This document shows positions 35,660 through 44,945 of a stretch of 64,000 nucleotides of DNA, piece after piece. The DNA lies in the NCBI GenBank assembly GCA_044378055.1, contig JBILXY010000004.1:17781-81780 (forward strand), read 5' to 3'. Both the position numbers and the translations under genes were made by a program. Position 1 is the stretch's first letter. The number at the start of each line of letters is the position of its first letter. Origin of the DNA: JBILXY01 sp044378055. Its GTDB lineage: Bacteria > Patescibacteriota > JACMRA01. The notes below the pieces were generated by a model that was given only the letters and a program-made list of their open reading frames with translations, made no database searches and was not told the origin of the DNA.

Positions 35660-36907
35660 ATGTCTGATCACAATAAATTCCAAGAAAATGAACAAACAGT
35701 GAATGTTGCCCACATTGTAACATACCCTAGTTTAGGGCAGAAACACAGCAATTTCAGCGCCTTGGCTGGTTACACCAAAAATTTAATTGATGGTTTTACA
35801 AAAGATCAAAGAGCTAAGCAAATTGTGCTTTCAAACATAAAAGGTGAAGTTGCAGAAAGTTTTGAATTTGATGGGGTGTTAGTTAAAGAAATTTGGGAAA
35901 GAGGAAGTTTAATGTTTTGGTGGCCAATTTTTAAATATTTAAGAGTAAACAAGCAAATTAAAGTTGTTCATTTGCAACATGAATTTAACATGTTTGGTGG
36001 AATGCTTAGTGTGGCACTAATTCCTTGGATGCTATTCTTAATTAGAATAGTTTTGGGAAGAAAAGTTGTTGCCACAGTCCACGAGGTATTTAGCCCTAAA
36101 TTAATTAACAAAAACTTCATGCAGGCCAATAACTTGTTTCTGCCGATTTGGTTTGCTAAAGTGGCTTTTTACCTTTACTTTCAATTTACATTATGGGCTT
36201 GTATGGACAAAGTTATTGTTCACGACGACTTCTTTAAAAATATTTTGAAAAACGAATACCACTTCACAAAAAAAGTTGTTACAATAGCCCACGGTGTTGA
36301 AGATTTAAATTGGAGCATGAATCAAATTGAGGCAAGGCAAAAACTTGGTTTGGATAAGAATAAAAAGGTTTTAATGTTCTTCGGATTTTTAGCAGGCTAT
36401 AAAGGAGTAGAGCTATTAATTGAAGGTTTCAAGAAACTAAAGAACAGAGAAGATTACCAATTAATTATAGCCGGAGGAAAAGTAAAACGGGTAGCCGGTG
36501 ACCCAAGATACCAAGTTTGGCTGGATAAAATTATGGCAGACTGTAAAAACTTAGGAATTCAAACCCCTGGTTTTGTAAAAAACGAAGAGATTGAAACTTA
36601 TTTTAGATCTTCTGATTTACTTATTTTACCATATTTAACCCCACAATCCATGAGTGGAATTATGGCTTTAGCTGTAGGTTTTAAACAACCATTTTTAGCC
36701 AGCAGTTCATTCAAAGAAAGAGTTGAAGACGAGTGGTTATTTAATTTAGAGCCACAAGCTTTAGCCGACAAAATCACTTGGTTTTTTGAAAATTCCCAGA
36801 ACCAAGCCAGCATGGTAAATTATTTAAAAGTTATAAGGGAACAGCGTTTGTGGACAGTTATCGCAACTGAAACTAACCAAGTTTACAAAGAATTGTTATC
36901 TGTTTAA
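35660..36907 (+). CDS. GT4-family glycosyltransferase
   Basis: A 415-residue GT-B enzyme (glycos_transf_1/4). The C-terminal domain shows LMFFGFLAGYKGVELLIEGF, then IIAGGK and the donor-binding ETYFRSSDLLILPYLTPQSMSGIMALA, where the usual E-x7-E pattern is altered (Ser-Gly-Ile instead of Glu-Gly). The N-terminal domain contains a hydrophobic stretch (about 118-140) for membrane association. Very likely builds a cell-surface glycan. The next gene begins nine bases after its stop, so they form an operon. Confidence 0.88.
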   Translation: MSDHNKFQENEQTVNVAHIVTYPSLGQKHSNFSALAGYTKNLIDGFTKDQRAKQIVLSNIKGEVAESFEFDGVLVKEIWERGSLMFWWPIFKYLRVNKQIKVVHLQHEFNMFGGMLSVALIPWMLFLIRIVLGRKVVATVHEVFSPKLINKNFMQANNLFLPIWFAKVAFYLYFQFTLWACMDKVIVHDDFFKNILKNEYHFTKKVVTIAHGVEDLNWSMNQIEARQKLGLDKNKKVLMFFGFLAGYKGVELLIEGFKKLKNREDYQLIIAGGKVKRVAGDPRYQVWLDKIMADCKNLGIQTPGFVKNEEIETYFRSSDLLILPYLTPQSMSGIMALAVGFKQPFLASSSFKERVEDEWLFNLEPQALADKITWFFENSQNQASMVNYLKVIREQRLWTVIATETNQVYKELLSV

Positions 36908-36916
36908 GTTTAGGAT

Positions 36917-38131
36917 ATGAATCAAATTGATAAAAAGGAGACTAAAAAAACTATTCTTTTACTGGGCACCCATGGGCAAGATAATTGGGGTGACGAAATT
37001 TTGCTGGAAACTTTTTTAAAAAGCCTAGGTGATCAAAACCAATATTTAATTAATTCCTATAATCCAGATCAAACCTTGAAAAGATTTAGTTCAGACTTTG
37101 ATGGAGATTTTGATATTCAGGTTTTTCATACAACCAAGGAAATTTTAAAATTACCATTAAGGATTTGGAAAAGCGACATTGTTTTTTTCGCCGGTGGAAG
37201 TATTTTAAAAGAACTTTACGCCAGCTATGGAAGATGGGCTTATTCAACATTGTTCATGATTTTAGGAATTGTTTCGTTTGCTAATTTAATTGCCAGAAAA
37301 ACCATTGTAACCAGCAACATTGGGGTTGGGCCTGTAAAAACTAAATTTGGGAAATTTTTAGTAAAGTTAATTTTAAGCCAAGTTAATGTTATAAGTTTAA
37401 GGGACGAAGCCAGCAAAGAAATTGTTTTAGATTCTGGAATTTCAGAAAAAAGGGTTATTGTTGTTCCAGATATTGTATTTATTAGAGACGCAAAATCTTT
37501 TGGAATTAACACCCCAATGGAGGATAACAGATTGGCTAATGTTACTTCAAATAAAGCCACTTTAAGAATTGGATTAAACCTAAATAAAGATATTGCCAAA
37601 CCTGAAATGTGGCCAAGTTTGCTGGAAAATGTAAGCAAAAGTTTGAACAGATTAAAAATTGAAATGAAGGGAAAAGGAGTTTCAATTGAAATTGTTGGCA
37701 TCCCCATGCAAATTGGTTTTAACAATCACCACGATTTGTTAATTTTAGAACAGTTCAACCAAAATAATCCTAATTTGAATATTAAAGTTGAGTGTCCTGA
37801 GACATCGGGTAATTTAGCCAAGTTAATTCGATCTTGCGATTTTATTATTGCCGAGCGGCTTCATGCCATCATTATTGCCACAGTTTTGAATACTCCTTCT
37901 ATTCCATTAATGTACGACCCAAAAGTGGAAAGCTTGGTGAAATATTTAGGCCTGGATGACTTTTCAATAAATGTAAATCAGCCCTTCACACCTGAACAAT
38001 TAGATAGAAAAATAGCCTTGTTACAAAAATATTTTGTGGAAACCAAACAACATATTCAAGAGCAATATATTAAGCTAAATACTTTAGATAAAAATTACTT
38101 TGACCAACTTAAAAATAAGTTGGGGTTATAG
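36917..38131 (+). CDS. Polysaccharide pyruvyl transferase (CsaB-like)
   Basis: A 404-residue enzyme of the PS_pyruv_trans family, which adds ketal pyruvate from phosphoenolpyruvate to surface polysaccharide. Hallmarks are LLGTHGQDNWGDEILLETFL at the N-terminus, FFAGGSILKE, SLRDEASKE, and IIAERLHAIIIATVLNTPSIPLMYDPKV in the C-terminal half. In Gram-positive bacteria CsaB pyruvylates the wall polymer that binds S-layer homology domains. Placed in one operon with GT4 and the two large genes that follow; the same role here is only inference. Confidence 0.88.
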   Translation: MNQIDKKETKKTILLLGTHGQDNWGDEILLETFLKSLGDQNQYLINSYNPDQTLKRFSSDFDGDFDIQVFHTTKEILKLPLRIWKSDIVFFAGGSILKELYASYGRWAYSTLFMILGIVSFANLIARKTIVTSNIGVGPVKTKFGKFLVKLILSQVNVISLRDEASKEIVLDSGISEKRVIVVPDIVFIRDAKSFGINTPMEDNRLANVTSNKATLRIGLNLNKDIAKPEMWPSLLENVSKSLNRLKIEMKGKGVSIEIVGIPMQIGFNNHHDLLILEQFNQNNPNLNIKVECPETSGNLAKLIRSCDFIIAERLHAIIIATVLNTPSIPLMYDPKVESLVKYLGLDDFSINVNQPFTPEQLDRKIALLQKYFVETKQHIQEQYIKLNTLDKNYFDQLKNKLGL

Positions 38132-38155
38132 TCTAAGCAAAGTTTTGGAAAAATT

Positions 38156-40912
38156 ATGCAAAAAGAATCTGAAGATAAAAAAAATCAACCTAATTTTGGT
38201 TTAGACTTACCTTATCAAAGGACTGGTGCTAAAGATAGATTTAGGGCTTTCTTCATGTCTCATTATTTTTGGGTCTTCATTTTAGGAATTATAATAAATA
38301 GCTTTATCTTTAGAGGTGTTTTAGCAAGTTGGTATGATATTATTCAAAATAAAGTTATTGTTGGGCCTGAAGAGCTAGTTCCAATTTTTAATTTTCAAAG
38401 CCAATACCTTGATCAACAGGCAAACCCTTTTTCAGCTTTAACCACCAACTTCGAATTCAGAGTAAGATATTCAATTCTTACAACCTGGACAAGATATTAC
38501 AACATTTTACCTGGAACAATAGTTTTGTTTTGTTCTTTAACTCTTTTATTAATTTATACAGCAATCTACAGATTGTTAGATCTTATAACATCTTTTTCAA
38601 AAGAAAAAATTTGGAAGCCTATACTTTATACGGCAGCTTTGTCAGGATCTTTACTAAGTATTTTTATATTAATATATAGTAAAATTACTCATTTCTATAC
38701 CTTAATTTTCGGCTTTGGTTTATTTTCTTTAGCAGTATGTCTACTGATTGAATACCAAGTAAAATTTTACCAAATTACTAAAAAACAAGCCATTTCAGGC
38801 TTAGTAATAATTGTTCTTTTAAACTTATTTAACCCTGCCACACACTATGTAATTTTATTCATATTTATAGCAGGATTAATGTGTCTTATCGAAGTTTCAA
38901 AACTCCTTTATGTTTATCTAAAGGGACACAAAATTAAAGACATTAATTGGAATAAGTTTATCTGGATTTTCTTAACCATGATAATTTCCATTTTAACATA
39001 TCTTGCTTACTATTATTTTTTTGTTACCTCTTCAAATCAATTTGTGGTTAGTGATATTGTTAATATTACAAGAAGAATTGTTACAAATGCTTCATCTTCT
39101 ATTGAGCAAATTTTGTCTTTGCAAACCGGGGCTATTCTAGATTTTCATAATTTTGCTGATTATCAAATTGAACCAGGAAATAGAATTTATTCAGCGATTT
39201 ATTCAACGATGTTGGCAGCTATCGGAGTTTATACATTTCTAAAAAGTAAGAAAAGTAAAGACTTGAAAGAATTTTCAATTTGGATTTTTCTAGCTATTCT
39301 ATGGTTAATTTCTGTGTTCTTTGCACTAGGTTATGGAAACTCTTTTTCAGCGCACAATACAGCAGGTTGGTTAGTAGGCAGAATATACAACTCTAACAAT
39401 ATTTTTTCTAATTTTGTTTTTTCAGGAATTTCAGTTTTTTTCCAAATACTAAGGTTCCCACATAGGTTTATTTTTATTTTCCAATTGGTTAATTCAATAG
39501 GCCTTTCACTTTTCTTATTTTATATTTTGAAATGGTTAGATAAAGTAATTAATTTTAGCCATTCAATATTTAAATGGGTTTGGTTAATTGTAATTCTAAG
39601 CTTATCATTGACACCATATTTAATTGGAAATGAGATTGGTAAAACCCTGGCCTCAGGAGATTTAAACCAGTTCATTGCCCCTTATCATATCCCTCAGGAT
39701 CTTAAAACAATTAAAGAATATTTATCAAAAAACTCTGGTGGTAAAATGGCCATTATGCCTTCAACAGAAATACCGCTTAGGGTTACAGGAGATGCAAACG
39801 GAACAGAATTTAAATTGATAGATAAATTCTTTATTTACTATTTAGATTATCCTACTCAATACTATGGCTTAGGGACAGATACTAATTTGAAGAACCTATA
39901 TTTCACAATTTATAATCAAATCAACCAAGGTTTGCCATGGTTTAATCAATTGAAAAATCAGGATATAGAATATATTTTAGTAAATAAAAATCAAAAGTTA
40001 AAACCTGGTTATAGTTTTCGCTCATCGTTAGAGGAAAAAATTAATCAAGCCATTGATCAAGTGGTTAAAGAAAACTTAGCCACTAAAGTAGTAGAAGGAA
40101 AAGACTTTGACTTAATTAGACTAAATTCTGAATTTGTAAATAAAAAAACAAGCTTTTATTTTAATGAGTCTTGGCAAGAGTTGCAAAATACTGCTTTTAG
40201 AGACAACTCTGGATTTTCAGAATATACATTAAGCGATATTTCAAGGTTAATATGTCTAGAAAAAACTTTTGTTGCACAATCTGATTTAAGTAAAATTACA
40301 AAAGATTTATATTTCCTTTGCGAAAAGAAAGGTTCGGTTTACAACAGTCAAATTCTTCCTTTTAAGTCTGAAATTGAATCAACTGATGATTACAGTTCTA
40401 CTGTTTTTAGTTTATTTACCACTACAGAGTCTCCCGTTTCCAATAGATTTAATTCTTTGGAATCAATAAATCCTGGTACTTTTGGTTCTTTAAACAAAAG
40501 AATAGTTTTTCTTACCGAAGAAGATCTTAAAATTAACATTCCTTTTCAAATTGATAGCACTGGAAATTGGAATATAGATTTCAGAGCTAAAATTAGTCAG
40601 TCTGTAGTTGTAGCAACTATTCTGAACGATGCCGGAAAAGAAATTAAATCTGTTAAATTAGATTTATACGACCCTAAGAATATACTAGATAAAAATGGTA
40701 CCCCAATATTCAACAACTTTGCCTATTTCAATTTAATTAAAGATCTCTCTTTGAATAAAGGAAAATACAACCTCAGCATAAGTAAATTTGGTACAGACCC
40801 TATAGCAATTGACGGAGTTTTAGCATATAATGAAGATGCCTTAAATAACTTTATTGAAACAAAAAATATAAAGAAATTAGATTATAATTTGTATAAATTT
40901 GAAACTAAATAG
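38156..40912 (+). CDS. Large membrane protein, GT-C-like, with extracytoplasmic C-terminus
   Basis: A 918-residue protein. About 12 transmembrane helices (from residue 33 to about 485) are followed by a 430-residue extracytoplasmic part with a beta-rich end. The first large loop (EELVPIFNFQSQYLDQQANPF) resembles the acceptor/donor loop of arabinofuranosyltransferase-like or YfhO-like GT-C proteins. No catalytic motif can be named with certainty. It is 24 bp downstream of the pyruvyl transferase gene and 10 bp upstream of the FAD-protein gene. Probably transfers or polymerises glycan on the outside. Confidence 0.6.
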   Translation: MQKESEDKKNQPNFGLDLPYQRTGAKDRFRAFFMSHYFWVFILGIIINSFIFRGVLASWYDIIQNKVIVGPEELVPIFNFQSQYLDQQANPFSALTTNFEFRVRYSILTTWTRYYNILPGTIVLFCSLTLLLIYTAIYRLLDLITSFSKEKIWKPILYTAALSGSLLSIFILIYSKITHFYTLIFGFGLFSLAVCLLIEYQVKFYQITKKQAISGLVIIVLLNLFNPATHYVILFIFIAGLMCLIEVSKLLYVYLKGHKIKDINWNKFIWIFLTMIISILTYLAYYYFFVTSSNQFVVSDIVNITRRIVTNASSSIEQILSLQTGAILDFHNFADYQIEPGNRIYSAIYSTMLAAIGVYTFLKSKKSKDLKEFSIWIFLAILWLISVFFALGYGNSFSAHNTAGWLVGRIYNSNNIFSNFVFSGISVFFQILRFPHRFIFIFQLVNSIGLSLFLFYILKWLDKVINFSHSIFKWVWLIVILSLSLTPYLIGNEIGKTLASGDLNQFIAPYHIPQDLKTIKEYLSKNSGGKMAIMPSTEIPLRVTGDANGTEFKLIDKFFIYYLDYPTQYYGLGTDTNLKNLYFTIYNQINQGLPWFNQLKNQDIEYILVNKNQKLKPGYSFRSSLEEKINQAIDQVVKENLATKVVEGKDFDLIRLNSEFVNKKTSFYFNESWQELQNTAFRDNSGFSEYTLSDISRLICLEKTFVAQSDLSKITKDLYFLCEKKGSVYNSQILPFKSEIESTDDYSSTVFSLFTTTESPVSNRFNSLESINPGTFGSLNKRIVFLTEEDLKINIPFQIDSTGNWNIDFRAKISQSVVVATILNDAGKEIKSVKLDLYDPKNILDKNGTPIFNNFAYFNLIKDLSLNKGKYNLSISKFGTDPIAIDGVLAYNEDALNNFIETKNIKKLDYNLYKFETK

Positions 40913-40922
40913 TAACTGAAAC

Positions 40923-43900
40923 ATGAATTTTTTCAAAATAAATAATGATATGAATGATATACTAAAAAATAAAATAGTTATCAGGTGGTTTATTTTTGCC
41001 ATTGTTTTCGTGATTATTTCTAGTTTGTCATGGATTTGGTTAAACCCAAAAGAAAATTTCACCTCACCTGAAAATATTCAAACAGATGTGTTTATTATGG
41101 GTGGAAGTCTTGGGGCTGCAATGGCAGCAATTCAATTAAGCAGAGATAATATTCCTTTCGTTTTGGTAGAGCCAACACAATGGTTAGGAGGTCAGGCCAC
41201 AATTCAAAGTGTTTCAACTTTAGATCAAAATAACAGGGCTTTTCAGCAAAGTGGAATTTATGCAGAATTAGTGCAATCTTTAAAAGTCAATCCCGAGCTT
41301 CCTGGGTTTTATGGGAATGCTTTAACAGGCCCCGGTGCTACTCCAGAAATAATTGATAGCTGGCTTAAAAACCAAATCAAATCTAGTAATGCTAAAATTT
41401 TATACGATTCAGAATTATTGGATATTAAAAAACAAGGTTCAAAAATTCTTTCTGCAAGGGTACGCAATAAAAAAATCATCAACTCTCAGTTTAATATAGA
41501 AGCTAAATTGTTTTTAGATGGCGCAGACTTAGCTGAATTAAGCAGAACTGCTGGAATAAACTATAGTATTGGTTTAGACAAACAAGAAGAAACAAAAGAA
41601 CCACAGGCTTTAACAGAGGCTGAAAATAAAATCTTTAAAGAAGGGGTTATAAATGCAAATAATCAGCCTATCGGAGGATTTAAAGATGTAATTCAGCCTG
41701 TTACAGTTCCATTCACAGTTGTGGATAAAGGTTATTTTGGCGACATGATTAACTGGAAAAGCTTTGCACAAGAAGGAGATAAAATTAAATGCCAAAATTT
41801 AGTTCAAGAATGCTGGAATGTTAATAGCAATAGCTCTTTTGAAATAAAAGCAAACCCTTTACCTATATGGCTAAGTTTCGTTGCTTTTGGAAACGAGGAA
41901 TTCCAAATTCAGGTTAATGACAAAGAATATAAACCAACAAGAGTAGATAAGAAAATAAGTGAAAACACTATTCAACTAAGGTTTGAAATTGATTCAAATG
42001 ATAGAAATGTTCAAATCAAATTTCTTCCCAAGAAAAACCAGAGTATTTTAATTAGTCATATTTTTACTTCTAATTTCAACCAAATCCAACCTTCTGAATC
42101 TGACAGCGTGGGAGATTTATTTAAAAAAACCAAACTAAAAATTGACCCAGTTTACAAGAAAAATCAGGCAAAATTTGAGTGGTTTGGAAATCAGAAAGAA
42201 ATAAATTCAAATCAAGAATATATAATTTTTTACATTCCAAGTGATAATAAAGTAGATGTTCCTAGAGAGGTATTTTTTAACATTGCCGAAAATGGAAAAG
42301 AAATAACAGATTTTAAGTTTAACCCAATTCTTGATTATTTTCCTGGATACCTTCCAATTAGAAAAGTTAAGTTTAATCCTGAAAGCAAATATACCGTTTC
42401 TGTTTCTGGAACAAGTAAAGATGGTTTAAACTTAGGTAAAAATGTATTGATAGTTCCTGCAAATCAAGTAAATAATTTAATTGTATTAAACCCAGGTGAT
42501 ACCTATAGTTTCCTAAAAAATGGGCTGTTTGACACATGGCAAATTGGGGGATTTTCTTCTGAACTTGAAGTAATTACCAGGGATTCCAAAAGTCTAATTC
42601 CAAAAGAAAAAATTTCAAACCCTATCAAACCAAGCAAGGCAGTAAATTTTCTTGATAGATATATTTTCCCTGTTGAAAGTTCAATTTACTTAAGGGAGTC
42701 TGAAAATAAAGGGCAGGTTTTTGTTAGGAAACTAAATTTAGATCACTTTGCAAAGAATATTTGGTCTAACTTATCTGAATCCACCCAAGAAGAAATAAAT
42801 AATTTGGATCCTGGCAAATATGAAGCTTATGCCTTCTACCAAAATGATGAAAATAGTTCCCAGGCCGATAAAGTAACTGTGAATCTGGAATTGTCTGGCA
42901 AAACAGCAATAAAAAGAAATATACCCTTATTTAAAAGCCTTGTTGAAAAAATTGGTGAATTTGACCTTACAGAGTTAAGCAAAGGCAAGCTTAGTGTACA
43001 ATCTAGCTGCCCTTCTAACAATAAATGTTTGGAAAATTTACAGATTGTACTGATGGAATCTACTCCAGCTTTGTATAACCCTAATAGGTTTGATGCTTTG
43101 ATTAACAATACCAATGATTCAGAAAAAAAATTACTAGTCAGAGATATTGCAGCAGCTAGTATGTTCGATTACAGACAGATTATTGATTATGCAAATATTG
43201 AAACTTGGAACAAATTAAATAACGATGAAAAAACCCAAATTACACCTTTTTCATTAGGTATAAGTCAAATTAATACCGGATTTAACGATTACACCCCTCC
43301 CAATCTAAACTACACAAAATATTTAGAAGACCCTGATTACAGAAAAGAAATTTATGAAACGGCTAAAAACTTAAGTAAACAATATTACTACTGGCTAAAA
43401 TACGACGATCCAATTAATCATCTTGGATGCGAAAATACTGATATTTTTTGTTCAGGATTAAGAATTAGCAAAGCAACCAAAGCAGGCTTGGATAATGATA
43501 CTTATTCTGTTGCAGAGTATATTAGAGATCCAGTTAGATTGCAGGGTGAAAAACAAATTACATTCAACCAAATTGCCTGGGAAAACAATGCATGCACTGA
43601 AATTTCTCTTAGTTGTATTGAATTAAAATTTAAAGATGCAAGCTATCTTGTGAATAAAGATTTTCTAATTAACTTGCCTAAAAGATCAATAGCTCCGTTT
43701 TACTATCCTACAGATGTTCATGGCTTAGTTAAACAAGGAGGAACTTCATTTTTAAATTACTTAGTAGAAAATAATTTTAGAGATTTAAAAAATCAACCCA
43801 GCTTTATTAATGGAATGTACGATTTAAAAATAAAGCCAAGCAGCGTTTCTTTAGATAATATTTATAATTCTAAAATTGATAACCTTCTGTTTTGTGGTAA

Positions 43901-44510
43901 GAACATATCAATCAGCCAAATTGCTAATGGCTCCACCAGGCTCCACCCTTCTGAGGCTGCTATTGGTCAAGCCTGTGGCATAATTGCTACAACAATGATT
44001 AAAGATTCTTTAAAATCTGTTTCTGTTGCTGCAACTGATGAAAATTTTGGAAAGATAAGAAAGAAACTTGTTCAATCAAATATATATACCACCCCACTAG
44101 AAGATATCAGCATTGAGAATTTCAAAAATAAACAACAATATGATTTGTTAGAAGCTGTTTATTTTGCTTTAGAAGATAATATTTTAAATGTAAAAATTAG
44201 CCAAGACAAAAATTTATCTGGAGTAATCTTATCTGCAGATTTAAATGGCCCGGCTTCATATGAAGATTTAGTAAGGCTATTTTCTAAAACCACCTTTTTT
44301 AGTATTGATAACTTAGTTAGAAACGATAAATATAAATTTTTAGATCTAAAAAATATTCTTGATGAAAAACAATATGAACTTATCGCCAAGGCATCTTTAG
44401 AATTTAGAAGCAAGCAAAAAGATAAAGATATAGAAAAAATAGAATCTTTGCAAAATATAACAATCACCAGAGGAGATATTGCGTATATATATTTTACCTT
44501 AATAAATTAA
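40923..44510 (+). CDS. Membrane-anchored FAD-dependent oxidoreductase-like protein
   Basis: A 1195-residue protein, very large for its family. One transmembrane helix (17-40) is followed by a Rossmann FAD motif (VFIMGGSLGAAMAAIQL, residue 57 on) and WLGGQAT, both of the FAD_oxidored (PF12831-like) family. The matching C-terminal half with LHPSEAAIGQACGI is at about 1007-1020, separated by a roughly 500-residue beta-rich insertion. The last helical part ends with ITRGDIAYIYF, faintly like the end of an S-layer homology repeat. With one anchor and a basic start the flavin domain would lie outside, where FAD is unusual. It completes the glycan operon. Confidence 0.7.
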   Translation: MNFFKINNDMNDILKNKIVIRWFIFAIVFVIISSLSWIWLNPKENFTSPENIQTDVFIMGGSLGAAMAAIQLSRDNIPFVLVEPTQWLGGQATIQSVSTLDQNNRAFQQSGIYAELVQSLKVNPELPGFYGNALTGPGATPEIIDSWLKNQIKSSNAKILYDSELLDIKKQGSKILSARVRNKKIINSQFNIEAKLFLDGADLAELSRTAGINYSIGLDKQEETKEPQALTEAENKIFKEGVINANNQPIGGFKDVIQPVTVPFTVVDKGYFGDMINWKSFAQEGDKIKCQNLVQECWNVNSNSSFEIKANPLPIWLSFVAFGNEEFQIQVNDKEYKPTRVDKKISENTIQLRFEIDSNDRNVQIKFLPKKNQSILISHIFTSNFNQIQPSESDSVGDLFKKTKLKIDPVYKKNQAKFEWFGNQKEINSNQEYIIFYIPSDNKVDVPREVFFNIAENGKEITDFKFNPILDYFPGYLPIRKVKFNPESKYTVSVSGTSKDGLNLGKNVLIVPANQVNNLIVLNPGDTYSFLKNGLFDTWQIGGFSSELEVITRDSKSLIPKEKISNPIKPSKAVNFLDRYIFPVESSIYLRESENKGQVFVRKLNLDHFAKNIWSNLSESTQEEINNLDPGKYEAYAFYQNDENSSQADKVTVNLELSGKTAIKRNIPLFKSLVEKIGEFDLTELSKGKLSVQSSCPSNNKCLENLQIVLMESTPALYNPNRFDALINNTNDSEKKLLVRDIAAASMFDYRQIIDYANIETWNKLNNDEKTQITPFSLGISQINTGFNDYTPPNLNYTKYLEDPDYRKEIYETAKNLSKQYYYWLKYDDPINHLGCENTDIFCSGLRISKATKAGLDNDTYSVAEYIRDPVRLQGEKQITFNQIAWENNACTEISLSCIELKFKDASYLVNKDFLINLPKRSIAPFYYPTDVHGLVKQGGTSFLNYLVENNFRDLKNQPSFINGMYDLKIKPSSVSLDNIYNSKIDNLLFCGKNISISQIANGSTRLHPSEAAIGQACGIIATTMIKDSLKSVSVAATDENFGKIRKKLVQSNIYTTPLEDISIENFKNKQQYDLLEAVYFALEDNILNVKISQDKNLSGVILSADLNGPASYEDLVRLFSKTTFFSIDNLVRNDKYKFLDLKNILDEKQYELIAKASLEFRSKQKDKDIEKIESLQNITITRGDIAYIYFTLIN

Positions 44511-44536
44511 TATCTTCTAAAACCGTAATTCTGCAT

Positions 44537-44557
44537 TAAAAAACCCCCTGTTGGGGG
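44537..44557 (-). terminator. Rho-independent terminator
   Basis: On the minus strand: CCCCC-AACA-GGGGG followed by TTTTTT, immediately after the stop of the 44565 gene. Confidence 0.85.
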
Positions 44558-44564
44558 ATTTAAA

Positions 44565-44807
44565 TTATACTGTACCAGGGTTATTTTCTTTATCTTTCTT
44601 TTCCTTTTCTTCTCTGTCTTTCTTCTCTTTTTCTTCTTTCTCTCTTTGCTCTCTATCAGAGTTAGACCTATTTTCTTCTCTTGCACCTTGAACGGATGCA
44701 GTAGTTGTTGATTTTGGTTGGAAGAACGAATTATAAACTAAGATACCACCGGCACCTAAAATTAAAATAACAAGAATTAGTACGAATATGTTGCGATTAT
44801 TAGACAT
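44565..44807 (-). CDS. Small single-span protein with a charged tail
   Basis: An 80-residue protein. One transmembrane helix (about 7-25) is followed by a low-complexity Lys/Glu/Asp/Arg tail (45-75). No family recognised. Monocistronic with a strong terminator. Such tails can bind nucleic acid or lie on the membrane surface, but nothing specific can be claimed. Confidence 0.6.
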   Translation of the reverse strand: MSNNRNIFVLILVILILGAGGILVYNSFFQPKSTTTASVQGAREENRSNSDREQREKEEKEKKDREEKEKKDKENNPGTV

Positions 44808-44945
44808 AGTTTAGTATTGATTATGGTAGAATTTTATATTTGTCAAATAACTTAACAAGAACAAAAGATTTTCTACATGTATTATAACACAAAAATATAA
44901 AATATGCAATTCAATTTGTTAAGTATAAAGTAGATTAACATTGCT

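Noticed and set aside
35660..36907. The GT4 gene as a pseudogene because the E-x7-E motif is altered
   Set aside because: The frame is intact over the full family length and other donor-site motifs are present; variation in this motif occurs in GT4 enzymes.
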